A DNA stretch of 64,000 bases, from assembly GCA_016710075.1 (NCBI GenBank), contig JADJLO010000037.1, positions 124,001-188,000 on the forward strand, read 5' to 3'. A program made the translations under genes and the position numbers. Position 1 is the first letter of the stretch. Each line of letters starts with the position of its first letter. Under the pieces are notes generated by a model that saw nothing but the letters and a program-made list of their open reading frames with translations, made no database searches and was not told the DNA's origin. Shown piece after piece: positions 1 through 9,540 of this stretch. Origin of the DNA: Acidobacteriota bacterium. Its GTDB lineage: Bacteria > Acidobacteriota > Blastocatellia > RBC074.

Positions 1-420
1 GTAATCGAACATTCTCTGCAATTTTGATCTGACGAAACCGCCGGCAATGAGGTGACTTATCCAGCTCAGAGGCAGTTCGTATTCGATCTCATCCGTCATC
101 AGCGTGGTTCCACGCCCGGTCGGCTCGAAACGATGACTGTGATGCCAGTAGGCAAACGGCCCCTTACGCTGTATGTCCAAAAAAAGCCTCGGTGGATCAT
201 ACTCCACATGCTCTGCAACCCATAATTTCCAGATCGGACCGGTGAAAACCTTGAATTTGACTATCGTCCCTGCTTTTAAACTGCCGGGACTTTCGACCAC
301 TTCGGCCCGTTCCCACGGCGGGGTTAGCTTTTCGACGGCTCCCGGCTGCTCATGCCAGGCAAATACTTCTTCAGGTGAACCGTGTACCTCCGACTGCTTC
401 GTAAACCTTTCTTTTCTCAT
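1..420 (-). CDS. SRPBCC-family protein, partial (3' end outside window)
   Basis: The reverse strand is open from an ATG at 418-420 to the window edge, about 140 codons. The translation begins MRKERFTKQSEVHGSPEEVF and ends SHLIAGGFVRSKLQRMFDY. The segments 'GSPEEVFAWHE', 'GRGTTLMTDEIEYELP' and the closing 'MFDY' are what is seen in START/SRPBCC (polyketide cyclase/dehydrase) hydrophobic-ligand binding folds, often called ligand-binding SRPBCC or cell-division-inhibitor-like proteins. The ligand is unknown. The C-terminal residues lie outside the window. It is transcribed away from the fasciclin gene, and the 279 bases between them must hold both promoters. Confidence 0.75.
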   Translation of the reverse strand, partial: MRKERFTKQSEVHGSPEEVFAWHEQPGAVEKLTPPWERAEVVESPGSLKAGTIVKFKVFTGPIWKLWVAEHVEYDPPRLFLDIQRKGPFAYWHHSHRFEPTGRGTTLMTDEIEYELPLSWISHLIAGGFVRSKLQRMFDY

Positions 421-699
421 CTTTAGCTCCTTGATTCCAGGCTTTCCGACCTTGAATCCTAGACAGTCGTCCAAACACTGTCAAGATTTAACCCATTTTG
501 GCACTCTTTCTCAAGGATTTTGACAAAGATTTGTCCCGCTATTATCTTGACAGACTCTGGGCAATCGTTTATCTTCCACCTTGCTTGAGGAGAAGGCTGA
601 TGCCGATGAGCATCAGAGAGGTAAATAAAAATTCAGTCGATGAGTAAGTCATAAAATTTACAGGTTAGCAAACAAATCAAACAGGAGAAGGAAAACATA

Positions 700-1197
700 A
701 TGAAGTTCAAATTTTCAGCAGTGATTCTGACAGTGGCAGTAATGATGGCAATGGTTGTTATGCCTGCAACGGCAGGCAACGCGGAGAAGAAGGATATCGT
801 TGATACGGCAGTCGGCGCCGGCAGTTTCAACACGCTGGTGACCGCAGTCAAGGCGGCCGGTCTTGTCGAGACCCTCAAGGGCAAAGGCCCTTTCACCGTT
901 TTCGCTCCGACGGATGCGGCTTTCGCCAAGCTGCCTGCCGGCACGGTCGAGGCTCTTCTTAAAGATAAAGCCAAGCTTGCCAAGATCCTGACCTATCACG
1001 TCGTTGCCGGTAACGTTATGGCCAAGGACGTCGTCACGATGAACGGCAAGGATGTCAAGACCGTTCAGGGCGGATCTGTCAAAATCACCGTCAAGGGCGG
1101 CAAGGTGATGGTTGACAATGCCAACGTTGTCAAGACCGATATCGAGTGCACCAACGGCGTCATCCACGTGATCGACACCGTGATCATGCCCAAGTAA
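700..1197 (+). CDS. Secreted fasciclin (FAS1) domain protein
   Basis: 165 residues. The N-terminal 25 residues are a hydrophobic signal peptide ending near ATA-GNA, so the product is exported. The rest is one FAS1 domain: the first conserved block is 'FTVFAPTDAAFAKLP', the central 'LTYHVV' carries the conserved Tyr-His pair, and the last block is 'GVIHVIDTVIMP'. FAS1 domains mediate adhesion or matrix binding; the partner here is unknown. A good ribosome site (aggagaag) lies about 10 bases before the ATG. The gene stands alone and is followed by a strong hairpin terminator. Confidence 0.93.
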   Translation: MKFKFSAVILTVAVMMAMVVMPATAGNAEKKDIVDTAVGAGSFNTLVTAVKAAGLVETLKGKGPFTVFAPTDAAFAKLPAGTVEALLKDKAKLAKILTYHVVAGNVMAKDVVTMNGKDVKTVQGGSVKITVKGGKVMVDNANVVKTDIECTNGVIHVIDTVIMPK

Positions 1198-1231
1198 TTG
1201 CAGCTTAGTATAGTCGTAAAGCAATAACTTG

Positions 1232-1275
1232 AATTGAGGCTGGGGCGCTTGATGCACCAAGCCTCAATTTTTTTA
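1232..1275 (+). terminator. Rho-independent terminator of the fasciclin gene
   Basis: Arms aattgaggct (1232-1241) and agcctcaatt (1260-1269) are perfectly complementary over 10 bp and are followed by a run of T. The hairpin lies 35 bases after the stop codon of the fasciclin gene. Confidence 0.9.
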
Positions 1276-1405
1276 TCACGGGTTCAAACACTGGGATGGC
1301 AATGAAACTTGAGAAAGCTGTTTCAGAATCGTGATTGAAACGCAAAGAATTCAGAGGATACTAGCAGTCTATACAAACAATAAAACTGTGGGAGGAAACA
1401 AAGAG

Positions 1406-1669
1406 ATGACGAAACTTTCTGATCAGACACTAAGAATGATAAATCAACTGCCCAAGGATGTTCGCGCCAAGGTTGACGGGGTGATTCGGACACACGTTTC
1501 CGCATGCCTGAAAAACGGCAGCCCGGTCGAAAACCTCGACCGTTTGTTCATTGAGGCTGTCGAAGTGATCAGGATGGAAGAAAAATTTCCTGAGCCGAAG
1601 ATGGACTATTTGCATGAAGTCGAGCCCTTCCGTCGCTATGAGCAATACTCAAGTCCGCGCGATCTTTAA
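1406..1669 (+). CDS. Small hypothetical protein
   Basis: 87 residues starting MTKLSDQTLRMINQLPKDVR. I do not recognise a family. The ATG at 1406 is preferred over the longer frame from 1331 because it has a strong ribosome site (gggagg at 1390-1395) about 10 bases upstream. The protein is hydrophilic and probably mainly helical, has one cysteine and no signal peptide, and so is likely cytosolic. It stands between two hairpin terminators, as a single-gene transcript. A promoter-like TTGAAA...TATAC pair lies near 1336-1373. Confidence 0.7.
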   Translation: MTKLSDQTLRMINQLPKDVRAKVDGVIRTHVSACLKNGSPVENLDRLFIEAVEVIRMEEKFPEPKMDYLHEVEPFRRYEQYSSPRDL

Positions 1670-1715
1670 TCGAGCGTTTCAAGTCTGGCGCGGGGCTAAG
1701 GCATCGGTTTGAATT

Positions 1716-1753
1716 ACGGATGATCAGTTGAAGTCTGATCATCCGTTTGGTTT
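1716..1753 (+). terminator. Terminator after the small hypothetical gene
   Basis: The arms acggatgatcag (1716-1727) and ctgatcatccgt (1735-1746) pair perfectly over 12 bp with a 7-base loop, followed by a T-rich tail. Confidence 0.85.
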
Positions 1754-1828
1754 ATACGGGCACCTGAAACTCATGTGGCGAAATTTTTGAGGTTTAAAGT
1801 TTCGGCAATTGGGTTTAAAGTTGACGAT

Positions 1829-2779
1829 ATGAAACTCTCAAAATTTGCCAAATATTCCTGGTTCGTGCTTGGTTTCAACCTGCTTGTGATCCTGTGGGGT
1901 GCGTATGTTCGCGCGAGCAGTTCAGGGGCAGGCTGCGGGAGTCACTGGCCGCTCTGCAACGGCGAGATGATCCCGCAGGCGCCGACGATAAAAACCCTGG
2001 TTGAATTCTCTCATCGATTGACGAGTGGAGTGGCTCTGCTGATGGTCGTGGTCATGGTGATCTGGGCCTTTCGGGCTTACGAGCGAGGACATGATGCCCG
2101 CAAAGGCGCCGCTCTTTCCATGGTTTTTATGATCACTGAAGCTCTGGTGGGAGCGGGACTGGTCCTGCTCGAATATGTCGCAGAGAATAAATCGATGTGG
2201 CGCGCCGCCTGGATTTCAGGCCATCTGATCAATACATTCATTCTCGTTGCCATGCTGACACTCACTGCCTGGGCGGCCACAACCAGCGAGAGGCTGAAAA
2301 TTCGTGATCAGGGCAACATCACGGTTATTTACGGAATCGCCATTCTAGCGACATTGCTGCTGGGAATCAGCGGAGCAATCTCGGCTCTTGGCATCACTCT
2401 TTTCCCGGTGCAATCGATCGCCGAGGGGATCAGACAGGACTTCTCACCCTTTGCCAATCAACTGACTCGTTTGAGAATAGTTCATCCGGGAATCTCCATC
2501 ATTGTCAGCCTGTTGCTCATCTACACTGCAAGGCAGGTCGTGAGCTGGAGGCCTGGCGACTGGACCGTCAAGATATACCATGCGCTGGCCGTGCTGATCT
2601 GCACACAGCTCGTCGCCGGCAGCGTCAATCTGCTGCTCCACGCTCCAATCTGGCTGCAGATAGTTCATCTGCTCTTGTCCGATCTGATCTGGATAACGCT
2701 CATGCTGATGGTCTTCAACACCCTGACTGAACGAGCGTGGCGGCAGGCGTTCGCCACTGATATTTCAGCAACATCGTGA
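1829..2779 (+). CDS. ctaA: COX15/CtaA-family heme A synthase
   Basis: 316-residue integral membrane protein with about eight transmembrane segments. It oxidises the C8 methyl of heme O to a formyl group, making heme A for aa3-type cytochrome oxidases. Diagnostic features near the N-terminus are 'WGAYVRASSSGAGCGSHWPLCNG' with a Cys pair at residues 36 and 43 (C-x6-C), then Glu59 and His62 in 'EFSHRL'. The second half has His in 'RIVHPG' and 'QIVHLLL' but no second Cys pair. A GTG start at 1775 is in frame, but 1829 matches the family start. The partners ctaB and the coxABC genes are not in the window. Confidence 0.9.
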   Translation: MKLSKFAKYSWFVLGFNLLVILWGAYVRASSSGAGCGSHWPLCNGEMIPQAPTIKTLVEFSHRLTSGVALLMVVVMVIWAFRAYERGHDARKGAALSMVFMITEALVGAGLVLLEYVAENKSMWRAAWISGHLINTFILVAMLTLTAWAATTSERLKIRDQGNITVIYGIAILATLLLGISGAISALGITLFPVQSIAEGIRQDFSPFANQLTRLRIVHPGISIIVSLLLIYTARQVVSWRPGDWTVKIYHALAVLICTQLVAGSVNLLLHAPIWLQIVHLLLSDLIWITLMLMVFNTLTERAWRQAFATDISATS

Positions 2780-2870
2780 GAGTAAAAACGTCGATCTGGA
2801 TCGCTCTGCTCGCGCCGATCCTGATCACCGATCCTGATTTTGGGTTGTCGGACAGAGTAAGGGAGAAAAG

Positions 2871-3398
2871 ATGTCATTTGCACAATCACTAAAATCCGCG
2901 GCGACTCAGAAAGGCTTGAGCCTCTCCGATTTGAATTATCAGTCTCCGGTTCTGGTGATCTTCCTGCGTCATTTTGGCTGAACCTTCTGTCGCGAAGCTC
3001 TGGCGGAGATTGCAAAAAAACGCCAGGCTATCGAAGCGACCGGAACGCAGTTGGCGTTCGTTCATATGGGTAGCAGAGTTCAGGGAGACGATTTCTTCGC
3101 TCGCTATGGTCTGGCGGACGTGGCACGGCTGAGCGATCCGGCCGCCGAGCTTTACCGGAGCTTTGGATTGAGGCGCGGGACAATCGCCGAGATATTCAAC
3201 TGGAAAGTCTGGCAGCGCGGTTTCGAGTCGGCAATCCTGGAGGGTCACGGCGTAGGGATGCTCGCAGGTGACGGCTTCCAGATGCCCGGAGTCTTTCTGA
3301 TCTATCGTGATGAAATTGTAAAAGCCTTTCGTCACGAGACGCCGGCAGACAGGCCCGACTACCTTGAGATGGCGGCCTGCGAACTACCCGGACAGTAA
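2871..3398 (+). CDS. SelL/AhpC-TSA_2-like redox protein with in-frame UGA (probable selenoprotein)
   Basis: Read through one TGA at 2979-2981 this is a 175-residue thioredoxin-fold protein. Codon 37 is TGA in 'VLVIFLRHFG-U-TFCREAL', where homologues I know carry Cys, so the active site reads U-x-x-C (residues 37 and 40). The frame before and after the TGA is intact. The downstream blocks 'LAFVHMGS', 'RLSDPAAELYRSFGL' and 'GDGFQMPGVFLIY' are typical of this peroxiredoxin-like family, whose substrate is not established. The ATG at 2871 has gggagaaaag directly upstream, whereas the internal ATG at 3066 has no ribosome site and would remove the active site. A SECIS-like hairpin follows. The alternative is a Cys (TGC/TGT) to TGA mutation or a base error. 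No sel genes lie in the window. Confidence 0.82.
2996..3029 (+). promoter_or_regulatory. Candidate bacterial SECIS stem-loop
   Basis: The upper stem ctggcg (3000-3005) pairs perfectly with cgccag (3021-3026). After a one-base bulge the lower stem agc (2996-2998) pairs with gct (3027-3029). The apical loop (3006-3020) starts with G, and 24 bases separate the TGA at 2979-2981 from the loop. In known bacterial SECIS elements the hairpin lies within the coding sequence just 3' of UGA, at a similar distance, with a G early in the loop. The 15-base loop is somewhat large, and the E. coli GGUCU loop motif is absent. SelB binding is inferred, not shown. Confidence 0.6.
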
Positions 3399-3406
3399 GA
3401 CTGCAG

Positions 3407-4288
3407 TTATCGCCTGACTAATTCCGCTTCAGCGGCGATGAAACCAAAAGCAGGCCAGTATTTTCCACCCACAATTCTGCGGAAATAATCTTCGGCCTTT
3501 GCGCGGTTGCCGTTGTAGAGGTGCCAGTTGCCGATGCCGTATCCAACCGTCGCGATCTCAAGATCTGTCGCTTTCTCAACGTTGATCAGATCCGATTCCC
3601 TGTTCAAACCTTTATAAAACAAGAGCCGGTCGTAGTATGACTTATTCTCTTTGACCTTCATTTCGGGAGTGATCTTTTCGAGGATCGCGGCTGCCCCTGC
3701 ATCATTCTTCATTCTCCGATAGGTCATATAGAGCCAGTCGGAGATGGCAATCACCGAATCGTCGCGCCCTTCCTTCCCGACATCCGTTTTGGAGCGATCA
3801 TTTTCGGCGACGGCATAGCATTTACGGTAAGCATCCGCCGCTTTCGAAAACTCACCCCGCAGGTAGTAAGCCAGTCCGAGGTGGTACCAGATATCGAAAT
3901 CCTTGTCGTTGAGTTCGGATGCCCGCTTCATATCTTTGACGGCCTTGTCGAACTGGCGAGTTGAGATGTAGCGATGGCCGCGATGGCGGTAAAGGCGTGC
4001 ATCCGCCGGCGCCAGCGCAATCCCTTTTGTGTAAGTTGCGATCGCGTCATTGTAGCGCCAGGCATTCGCCTGCGCCCGCCCCAGCGCAATGATCAGATCG
4101 ATGTTTGCAGGATCGGCCGCCAGTTTCTGTTCGGCCGTCCGGATCTCCCCCTTCTCATCACGGTTGGAGTAGTACTTCTGACCGAGTTTGGAAATCACTT
4201 CCGGCTTCGCCGCATTCTCTGTTTGTGCAGCTACGGAAACTCCAGCAAACAACAGCGCCGACATTAATAAAAATCTGACCATGATCAT
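3407..4288 (-). CDS. Exported TPR-repeat protein
   Basis: 293 residues. The start at 4288 has gaggtg upstream; a longer frame to 4351 lacks one. A signal peptide (MVRFLLMSALLFAGVSVAAQ) is followed by at least three tetratricopeptide repeats: 'LAADPANIDLIIALGRAQANAWRYNDAI', 'LAPADARLYRHRGHRYISTRQFDKAV' and 'ELNDKDFDIWYHLGLAYYLRGEFSKA'. A further helical pair near the C-terminus reads 'GIGNWHLYNGNRAKAEDYFRRIVGG'. TPRs are protein-binding scaffolds; the partner cannot be named. It converges on the selenoprotein-like gene with only 8 bases between the stops. Confidence 0.85.
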   Translation of the reverse strand: MIMVRFLLMSALLFAGVSVAAQTENAAKPEVISKLGQKYYSNRDEKGEIRTAEQKLAADPANIDLIIALGRAQANAWRYNDAIATYTKGIALAPADARLYRHRGHRYISTRQFDKAVKDMKRASELNDKDFDIWYHLGLAYYLRGEFSKAADAYRKCYAVAENDRSKTDVGKEGRDDSVIAISDWLYMTYRRMKNDAGAAAILEKITPEMKVKENKSYYDRLLFYKGLNRESDLINVEKATDLEIATVGYGIGNWHLYNGNRAKAEDYFRRIVGGKYWPAFGFIAAEAELVRR

Positions 4289-4436
4289 ATTCGCACCTCG
4301 ATTCAAATCATTTTTTGGTTTGACCACGAAAGCTGATATTATCCGCCACACCTAATGAACCGCAAGAAACTTGTAAAGTATCTGTTCAGGCTTTAGCATA
4401 ACCCGTTTTCAGCATATAGATTCCGGGAGAATAAAT

Positions 4437-5192
4437 TTGAGTTCCGATATTAAGTTGACGGCTGTCCGCGGCATACCTGAAATCAGGCCTGGTGACGATG
4501 TCGGCGCAGCAATTGTTCGCGCTGTCCAGAATATGAGTATGAAACTGTCCGATGGCGATATCATCGTCGTCGCACAGAAGGTGATTTCGAAATCCGAAGG
4601 TCGCCTTGTCAATCTTGAATCGGTCAAGCCGTCTGAATTCGCGCTCGAAATTTCCGCGAAACAGAATCGCGATCCGCGATTGATCGAAGTGATACTCAAT
4701 GAATCCGCCAACATCATTCGAATGGATGAACACGTGCTGATCACCGAGACAAAACACGGATTCATCTGTGCGAACGCCGGTGTGGACAGATCGAATGTCA
4801 GCGGCGTTGACTGCGTATCGTTATTGCCCGTCTCTCCCGACGATTCAGCCCTGCTTTTGAAAACAAGACTTGCCGAGCTGACCAATGCCGGGGTCGCCGT
4901 GATCATCACAGACACCTTTGGCCGCCCATGGCGCGAAGGTCTGACGAATGTCGCCATCGGCATTTCAGGCATGCTGCCTCTCAAGGATATGCGCGGAAAA
5001 CTCGATGACCACGGCAAGCAACTCTCAGCCACGGTTCTCGCCGTGGCCGACGAGCTGGCCGCCGCTTCAGGTCTGCTCATGAAAAAGACATCCCGCATAC
5101 CCGTAGTCATCATCCGCGGTTACTACTTCGAACACGGAGACGGCAAATCAAAAGAATTGATCAGAGCAAAAGAGAGAGATCTTTTCAGATAG
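4437..5192 (+). CDS. cofE: Coenzyme F420-0:L-glutamate ligase
   Basis: 251 residues matching the F420-0:gamma-glutamyl ligase family (CofE, or the N-terminal half of FbiB). These enzymes add glutamates to F420-0 with GTP. Seen: 'GDIIVVAQKVISKSEGRLVNL', 'PRLIEVILNES', 'GFICANAGVDRSNV', 'VIITDTFGRPWREGLTNVAIG' and 'RGKLDDHGKQLSATVLAVADELAAASGLLMKK', all conserved core blocks. No nitroreductase-like FbiB C-terminal domain is fused. The start is TTG, supported by gggaga at 4424-4429. No other F420 gene (cofC, cofD, cofG, cofH) is in the window. Confidence 0.92.
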   Translation: MSSDIKLTAVRGIPEIRPGDDVGAAIVRAVQNMSMKLSDGDIIVVAQKVISKSEGRLVNLESVKPSEFALEISAKQNRDPRLIEVILNESANIIRMDEHVLITETKHGFICANAGVDRSNVSGVDCVSLLPVSPDDSALLLKTRLAELTNAGVAVIITDTFGRPWREGLTNVAIGISGMLPLKDMRGKLDDHGKQLSATVLAVADELAAASGLLMKKTSRIPVVIIRGYYFEHGDGKSKELIRAKERDLFR

Positions 5193-5281
5193 CAGTGGGA
5201 AGAAGATTGGTCATCTTCATTATTTGACTGATACTGTTGGCGAATTCATCCTTTGGTAGATTGCCAGAAATTACAGAATCA

Positions 5282-5399
5282 AAATACGAGCGGGAGCGCA
5301 GGCGTCCCGCCTGCGTCAATTCGATTAACGCAAATCTGATATGAATGTGCTGATATTTCAATACACGCAGGCGGGACGCCTGCGCTCCCGCTCGTATTT
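5282..5399. repeat. Long GC-rich perfect inverted repeat (REP/MITE-like)
   Basis: A 35-base arm at 5282-5316 is repeated exactly in inverted orientation at 5365-5399, with a 48-base spacer. Each arm is itself partly palindromic: gcaggcg, tccc and cgcctgc-type blocks around 5298-5315. The AT-rich spacer shows no open frame. It lies between the converging cofE and VOC genes, where it could act as a bidirectional terminator. Size and structure resemble REP-type or miniature mobile repeats; no flanking target duplication is evident. Confidence 0.88.
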
Positions 5400-5458
5400 C
5401 GACCATTCCAAAACGGGGAAACAGGCTATAAATTCAATTCGCCAGCAGTATCACTTCA

Positions 5459-6232
5459 TTATTTAAGACTGATCCTGCCTTTTGGAGTATCAAGCTCCGC
5501 CAGAATTGCGGCCTGAGTGCCTCTGCGGATCTTCAATTCAATTCCGAGCTTTTCGAGGAGAGCCTGAACCTTTTCCGGCTCAGGATGTTCCATTTCGATG
5601 GATGACAGTTTGCAGCCTTTTGGGGAGTCCTGGGACGGGTGAATCGAATCCGCTCCCCATTCGATAAAGAAGGGAATCAGCCCGTCGAACTGATTTTTGA
5701 TATCGGTGCTCTGCCATTTGAGCAATTTCCCGTCGGGTCTTGCGCGCGATCCATCGCGCAGAGGACCGGTCTCATAGCCCGAGGCTGAGGCGCGATCGAC
5801 GATTTTCCGTATCTCTTTGGTCACAGCCGCCCAGGTAATCAGCTTTGGCTCCTTAAGCGATCTCAGATCTCCAAATCTGCCGATGATTCCGTCTTGTGCC
5901 GGATCGGGTGCGATAATTTCGAGATAACGACTCTCGCCAAGCGAAAGCAATGCGTTTCTGGTTCCCCCGCCCGGATGAACCCCGCCAAACAGGGCTCTGA
6001 CTCCGGTCATCTTCTCCACCCATGCGATTCCCTCGTCAAGATCCGGGAAACCGAAGACCAGATGATCGACCATCGACACTGCAGAAATCATCTTCCCACC
6101 TTTCCTGCCACTCTCTTGCAGGCCTTTCATGAATTTCATAAACATGTTGTCGGATTTCAAACCAACCGCACCGAGCAGCGAGGTCAAACGAATCATTTCA
6201 CGCCGTGTCATCACTTTTGTGCCCGCCTCCAT
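5459..6232 (-). CDS. VOC (glyoxalase-like) protein with Tat-type leader
   Basis: 257 residues. The N-terminus 'MTRREMIRLTSLLGAVGL' resembles a twin-arginine leader (RREMIRL) without a clear cleavage site. From about residue 50, 'MVDHLVFGFPDLDEGIAWVEKMTGVRALFGGVHPGGGTRNALLSLGESRYLEIIAP' is a vicinal-oxygen-chelate fold of the glyoxalase-like type: an N-terminal His, then Glu in 'YLEII' as metal ligands. The substrate is unknown. ATG 6232 is chosen because aaggat lies 8 bases upstream; an in-frame TTG at 6241 is possible. It diverges from the serine hydrolase gene. Confidence 0.82.
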   Translation of the reverse strand: MEAGTKVMTRREMIRLTSLLGAVGLKSDNMFMKFMKGLQESGRKGGKMISAVSMVDHLVFGFPDLDEGIAWVEKMTGVRALFGGVHPGGGTRNALLSLGESRYLEIIAPDPAQDGIIGRFGDLRSLKEPKLITWAAVTKEIRKIVDRASASGYETGPLRDGSRARPDGKLLKWQSTDIKNQFDGLIPFFIEWGADSIHPSQDSPKGCKLSSIEMEHPEPEKVQALLEKLGIELKIRRGTQAAILAELDTPKGRISLK

Positions 6233-6398
6233 AATTCTCAATCCTTAATTTGACAACCGGATTTAGACAGGGTTGAGGTCATTAATCAAGTTCGCTCTGT
6301 CATCCATTAAAACCGCCGCGAGGTTGTCATATTGTGCTCAAGAATGGGAAAATAACCGTCGAATAATCTGTATAACCATAAAAATGAGGATGATCAAG

Positions 6399-7641
<1,243 letters not shown>

Positions 7642-7819
7642 AATGACAGAAAATTAACGTTCTGGCCTGCCTGCTTTGATTGACAGGAATCTTCAACAGG
7701 CTACCATGAGGGTTTGATTTAAGCCGTTTTATTTTACTATTTCAACTAACAGATACTCAGAGTTGACTGTGATTAACTGCACACTCTGGTTACAAGCTGG
7801 GTAATTTGCCGGGAAAAAT

Positions 7820-9430
7820 ATGAGCTTTGCACTCGCATTATTACAACAGGCGCCTTCACCGGAATCGGTCAAGATCGCCCTTGATCCGATCCTTCGGCAT
7901 GGCCGGGACAACATCAGCTATTTGTATTCGATGGACGGGTTCGACTGGACCATTGTCATTCTCTATTTCGGCATACTGGGGCTGATGGCAATCCTTGGCA
8001 TCTATCGATTGAGGATGGTCTATCAGTTCTGGCGATACCGTGACGTCAGACCCAGTCCGAAGGGCAGGTTTGTTGAATCCGATCTTCCGCCAATCACGGT
8101 CCAGCTTCCGCTGTTCAATGAACTATATGTGGTTGAGCGGCTGCTCGAGTCAGTCTGCCGGCTTGATTATCCGCGTCATCTGCTGGAAATCCAGGTGCTT
8201 GATGATTCAACCGACGAGACAGTAAAGATCGCCGCGGCCGCCGTTGAGAAATACAGGCAGCAGGGATTCGATATCGAGTACATCCACAGGGAGGACCGGA
8301 CGGGTTTCAAGGCAGGCGCCCTCGAGAATGGGATGAAGAAGGCGAAGGGACAGCTCGTAGCCATATTCGACGCCGATTTTCTGCCAAGGCCCGACACTCT
8401 CCGTAAAATGGTCGATTTCTTCATTGATGAACGGATCGGGATGGTCCAGATGAGGTGGAGCCACATCAATGCCAACTACTCATTGCTGACGCGGGTGCAG
8501 GAAGTGCTTCTGGATGGGCACTTCGTAGTGGAGCAGACATCGAGAAACCGCACCGGAGCATTCTTCAATTTCAACGGTACCGCGGGAATGTGGCGGCGAC
8601 AGGCGATCGAGTGGAGCGGTGGATGGCAGCACGACACTCTCACGGAGGACACCGATCTGAGCTTCCGCGCTCAGTTGATGGGCTGGAAATTCATCTACCT
8701 TGTGGATGACGACGTTCCGGCTGAAGTTCCCGTCGAAATGAACGCTTTCAAGGCGCAGCAGCGCAGGTGGGCGAAAGGCCTGGTTCAGGTCGGCATCAAA
8801 CTCATGCCGCGCATCTGGAAACACCCGACATTGACGCTTCAACAGAAAGTCGAGCTCTTCTTCAGGCTCTTCGGCAACTGTGCCGCAATGCTGATGATCG
8901 TTCTCAGTCTTCTGCACGTTCCGGTTCTGATCGTTCGCTTCAACCAGGGCTTTTTCCACATGCTCGTGCTCGATGTGCCGCTCATGCTTTTTGCGACGCT
9001 CTCGGTCGTCAGCTTCTACGGCACGACCATCCTCTATCGCTTTCCGAATGAGAAGCGGAGATTGTGGCTGATCCCGATTGCCATGGCCGTTGGAATCGGT
9101 CTTGTTTTCTCCAATACCAGAGCTGTTCTCGAAGCGATTTTCGGGGTTCAATCGAGCTTCGTCCGAACGCCGAAATACAACGTGGAAAACAGCAATGACA
9201 ACTGGCTGCAGGCGGCCGTCAAATATCGCCGCAAAAAAGGCTGGCTGCCGGCAATCGAGATGGCTTTTGCCCTCTACTTCGTCTTCGCGGTTTACTATGC
9301 CCTCCGCAGCAACATCTACGCGACCATCCCGTTCCTCATGATATTTCTTGTCGGTTATGGATATGTCGCACTGGTCTCGATTTTCCAGGGACGCATCAAA
9401 AGGATTCTTAACGCGTTCAAACGCGGGTAA
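7820..9430 (+). CDS. Family 2 processive glycosyltransferase (CslA/cellulose synthase-like)
   Basis: 536 residues. One membrane segment lies at about 43-65, the catalytic GT2 domain at about 90-320 and four to five membrane segments after 350. The catalytic signature of processive beta-glycan synthases is complete: DDS at 128-130, DAD at 184-186, TED at 275-277 and QQRRW at 313-317. The pattern is closest to glucomannan/mannan-type CslA enzymes; the donor sugar cannot be told from sequence alone. Polymer synthesis and membrane translocation are inferred from family knowledge. It has its own terminator at 9461-9498. Confidence 0.9.
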   Translation: MSFALALLQQAPSPESVKIALDPILRHGRDNISYLYSMDGFDWTIVILYFGILGLMAILGIYRLRMVYQFWRYRDVRPSPKGRFVESDLPPITVQLPLFNELYVVERLLESVCRLDYPRHLLEIQVLDDSTDETVKIAAAAVEKYRQQGFDIEYIHREDRTGFKAGALENGMKKAKGQLVAIFDADFLPRPDTLRKMVDFFIDERIGMVQMRWSHINANYSLLTRVQEVLLDGHFVVEQTSRNRTGAFFNFNGTAGMWRRQAIEWSGGWQHDTLTEDTDLSFRAQLMGWKFIYLVDDDVPAEVPVEMNAFKAQQRRWAKGLVQVGIKLMPRIWKHPTLTLQQKVELFFRLFGNCAAMLMIVLSLLHVPVLIVRFNQGFFHMLVLDVPLMLFATLSVVSFYGTTILYRFPNEKRRLWLIPIAMAVGIGLVFSNTRAVLEAIFGVQSSFVRTPKYNVENSNDNWLQAAVKYRRKKGWLPAIEMAFALYFVFAVYYALRSNIYATIPFLMIFLVGYGYVALVSIFQGRIKRILNAFKRG

Positions 9431-9460
9431 AACAGAAAAAAATAACAGGGGTCAGTGAGT

Positions 9461-9498
9461 AGAGAGGCGCAGAGTCAGCATCTGCGCCTCTCTTTACT
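9461..9498 (+). terminator. Terminator of the GT2 gene
   Basis: agagaggcgcaga (9461-9473) pairs perfectly with tctgcgcctctct (9481-9493) around a 7-base loop, followed by a short T-rich tail. The gene on the other side (stop at 9541) converges here and could share it. Confidence 0.85.
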
Positions 9499-9540
9499 TT
9501 TAGCGCTCCGAACTTTGGATTCCTTGGCAACGCTGCATGG

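Noticed and set aside
715..1260. Long antisense open frame opposite the fasciclin gene
   Set aside because: It mirrors the codon structure of a clearly real gene and shows no family motif of its own.
1271..1405. Possible tRNA (ggttcaaac string)
   Set aside because: No acceptor stem or cloverleaf can be drawn around it.
3051..3398. A shorter gene starting after the TGA in the SelL-like locus
   Set aside because: No ribosome site before the internal ATG, and it would lack the active site; conserved sequence on both sides of the TGA argues for one gene.
8480..9151. Antisense open frame within the GT2 gene
   Set aside because: Shadow of the glycosyltransferase; its composition (charged, low complexity) is typical of an opposite-strand artefact.
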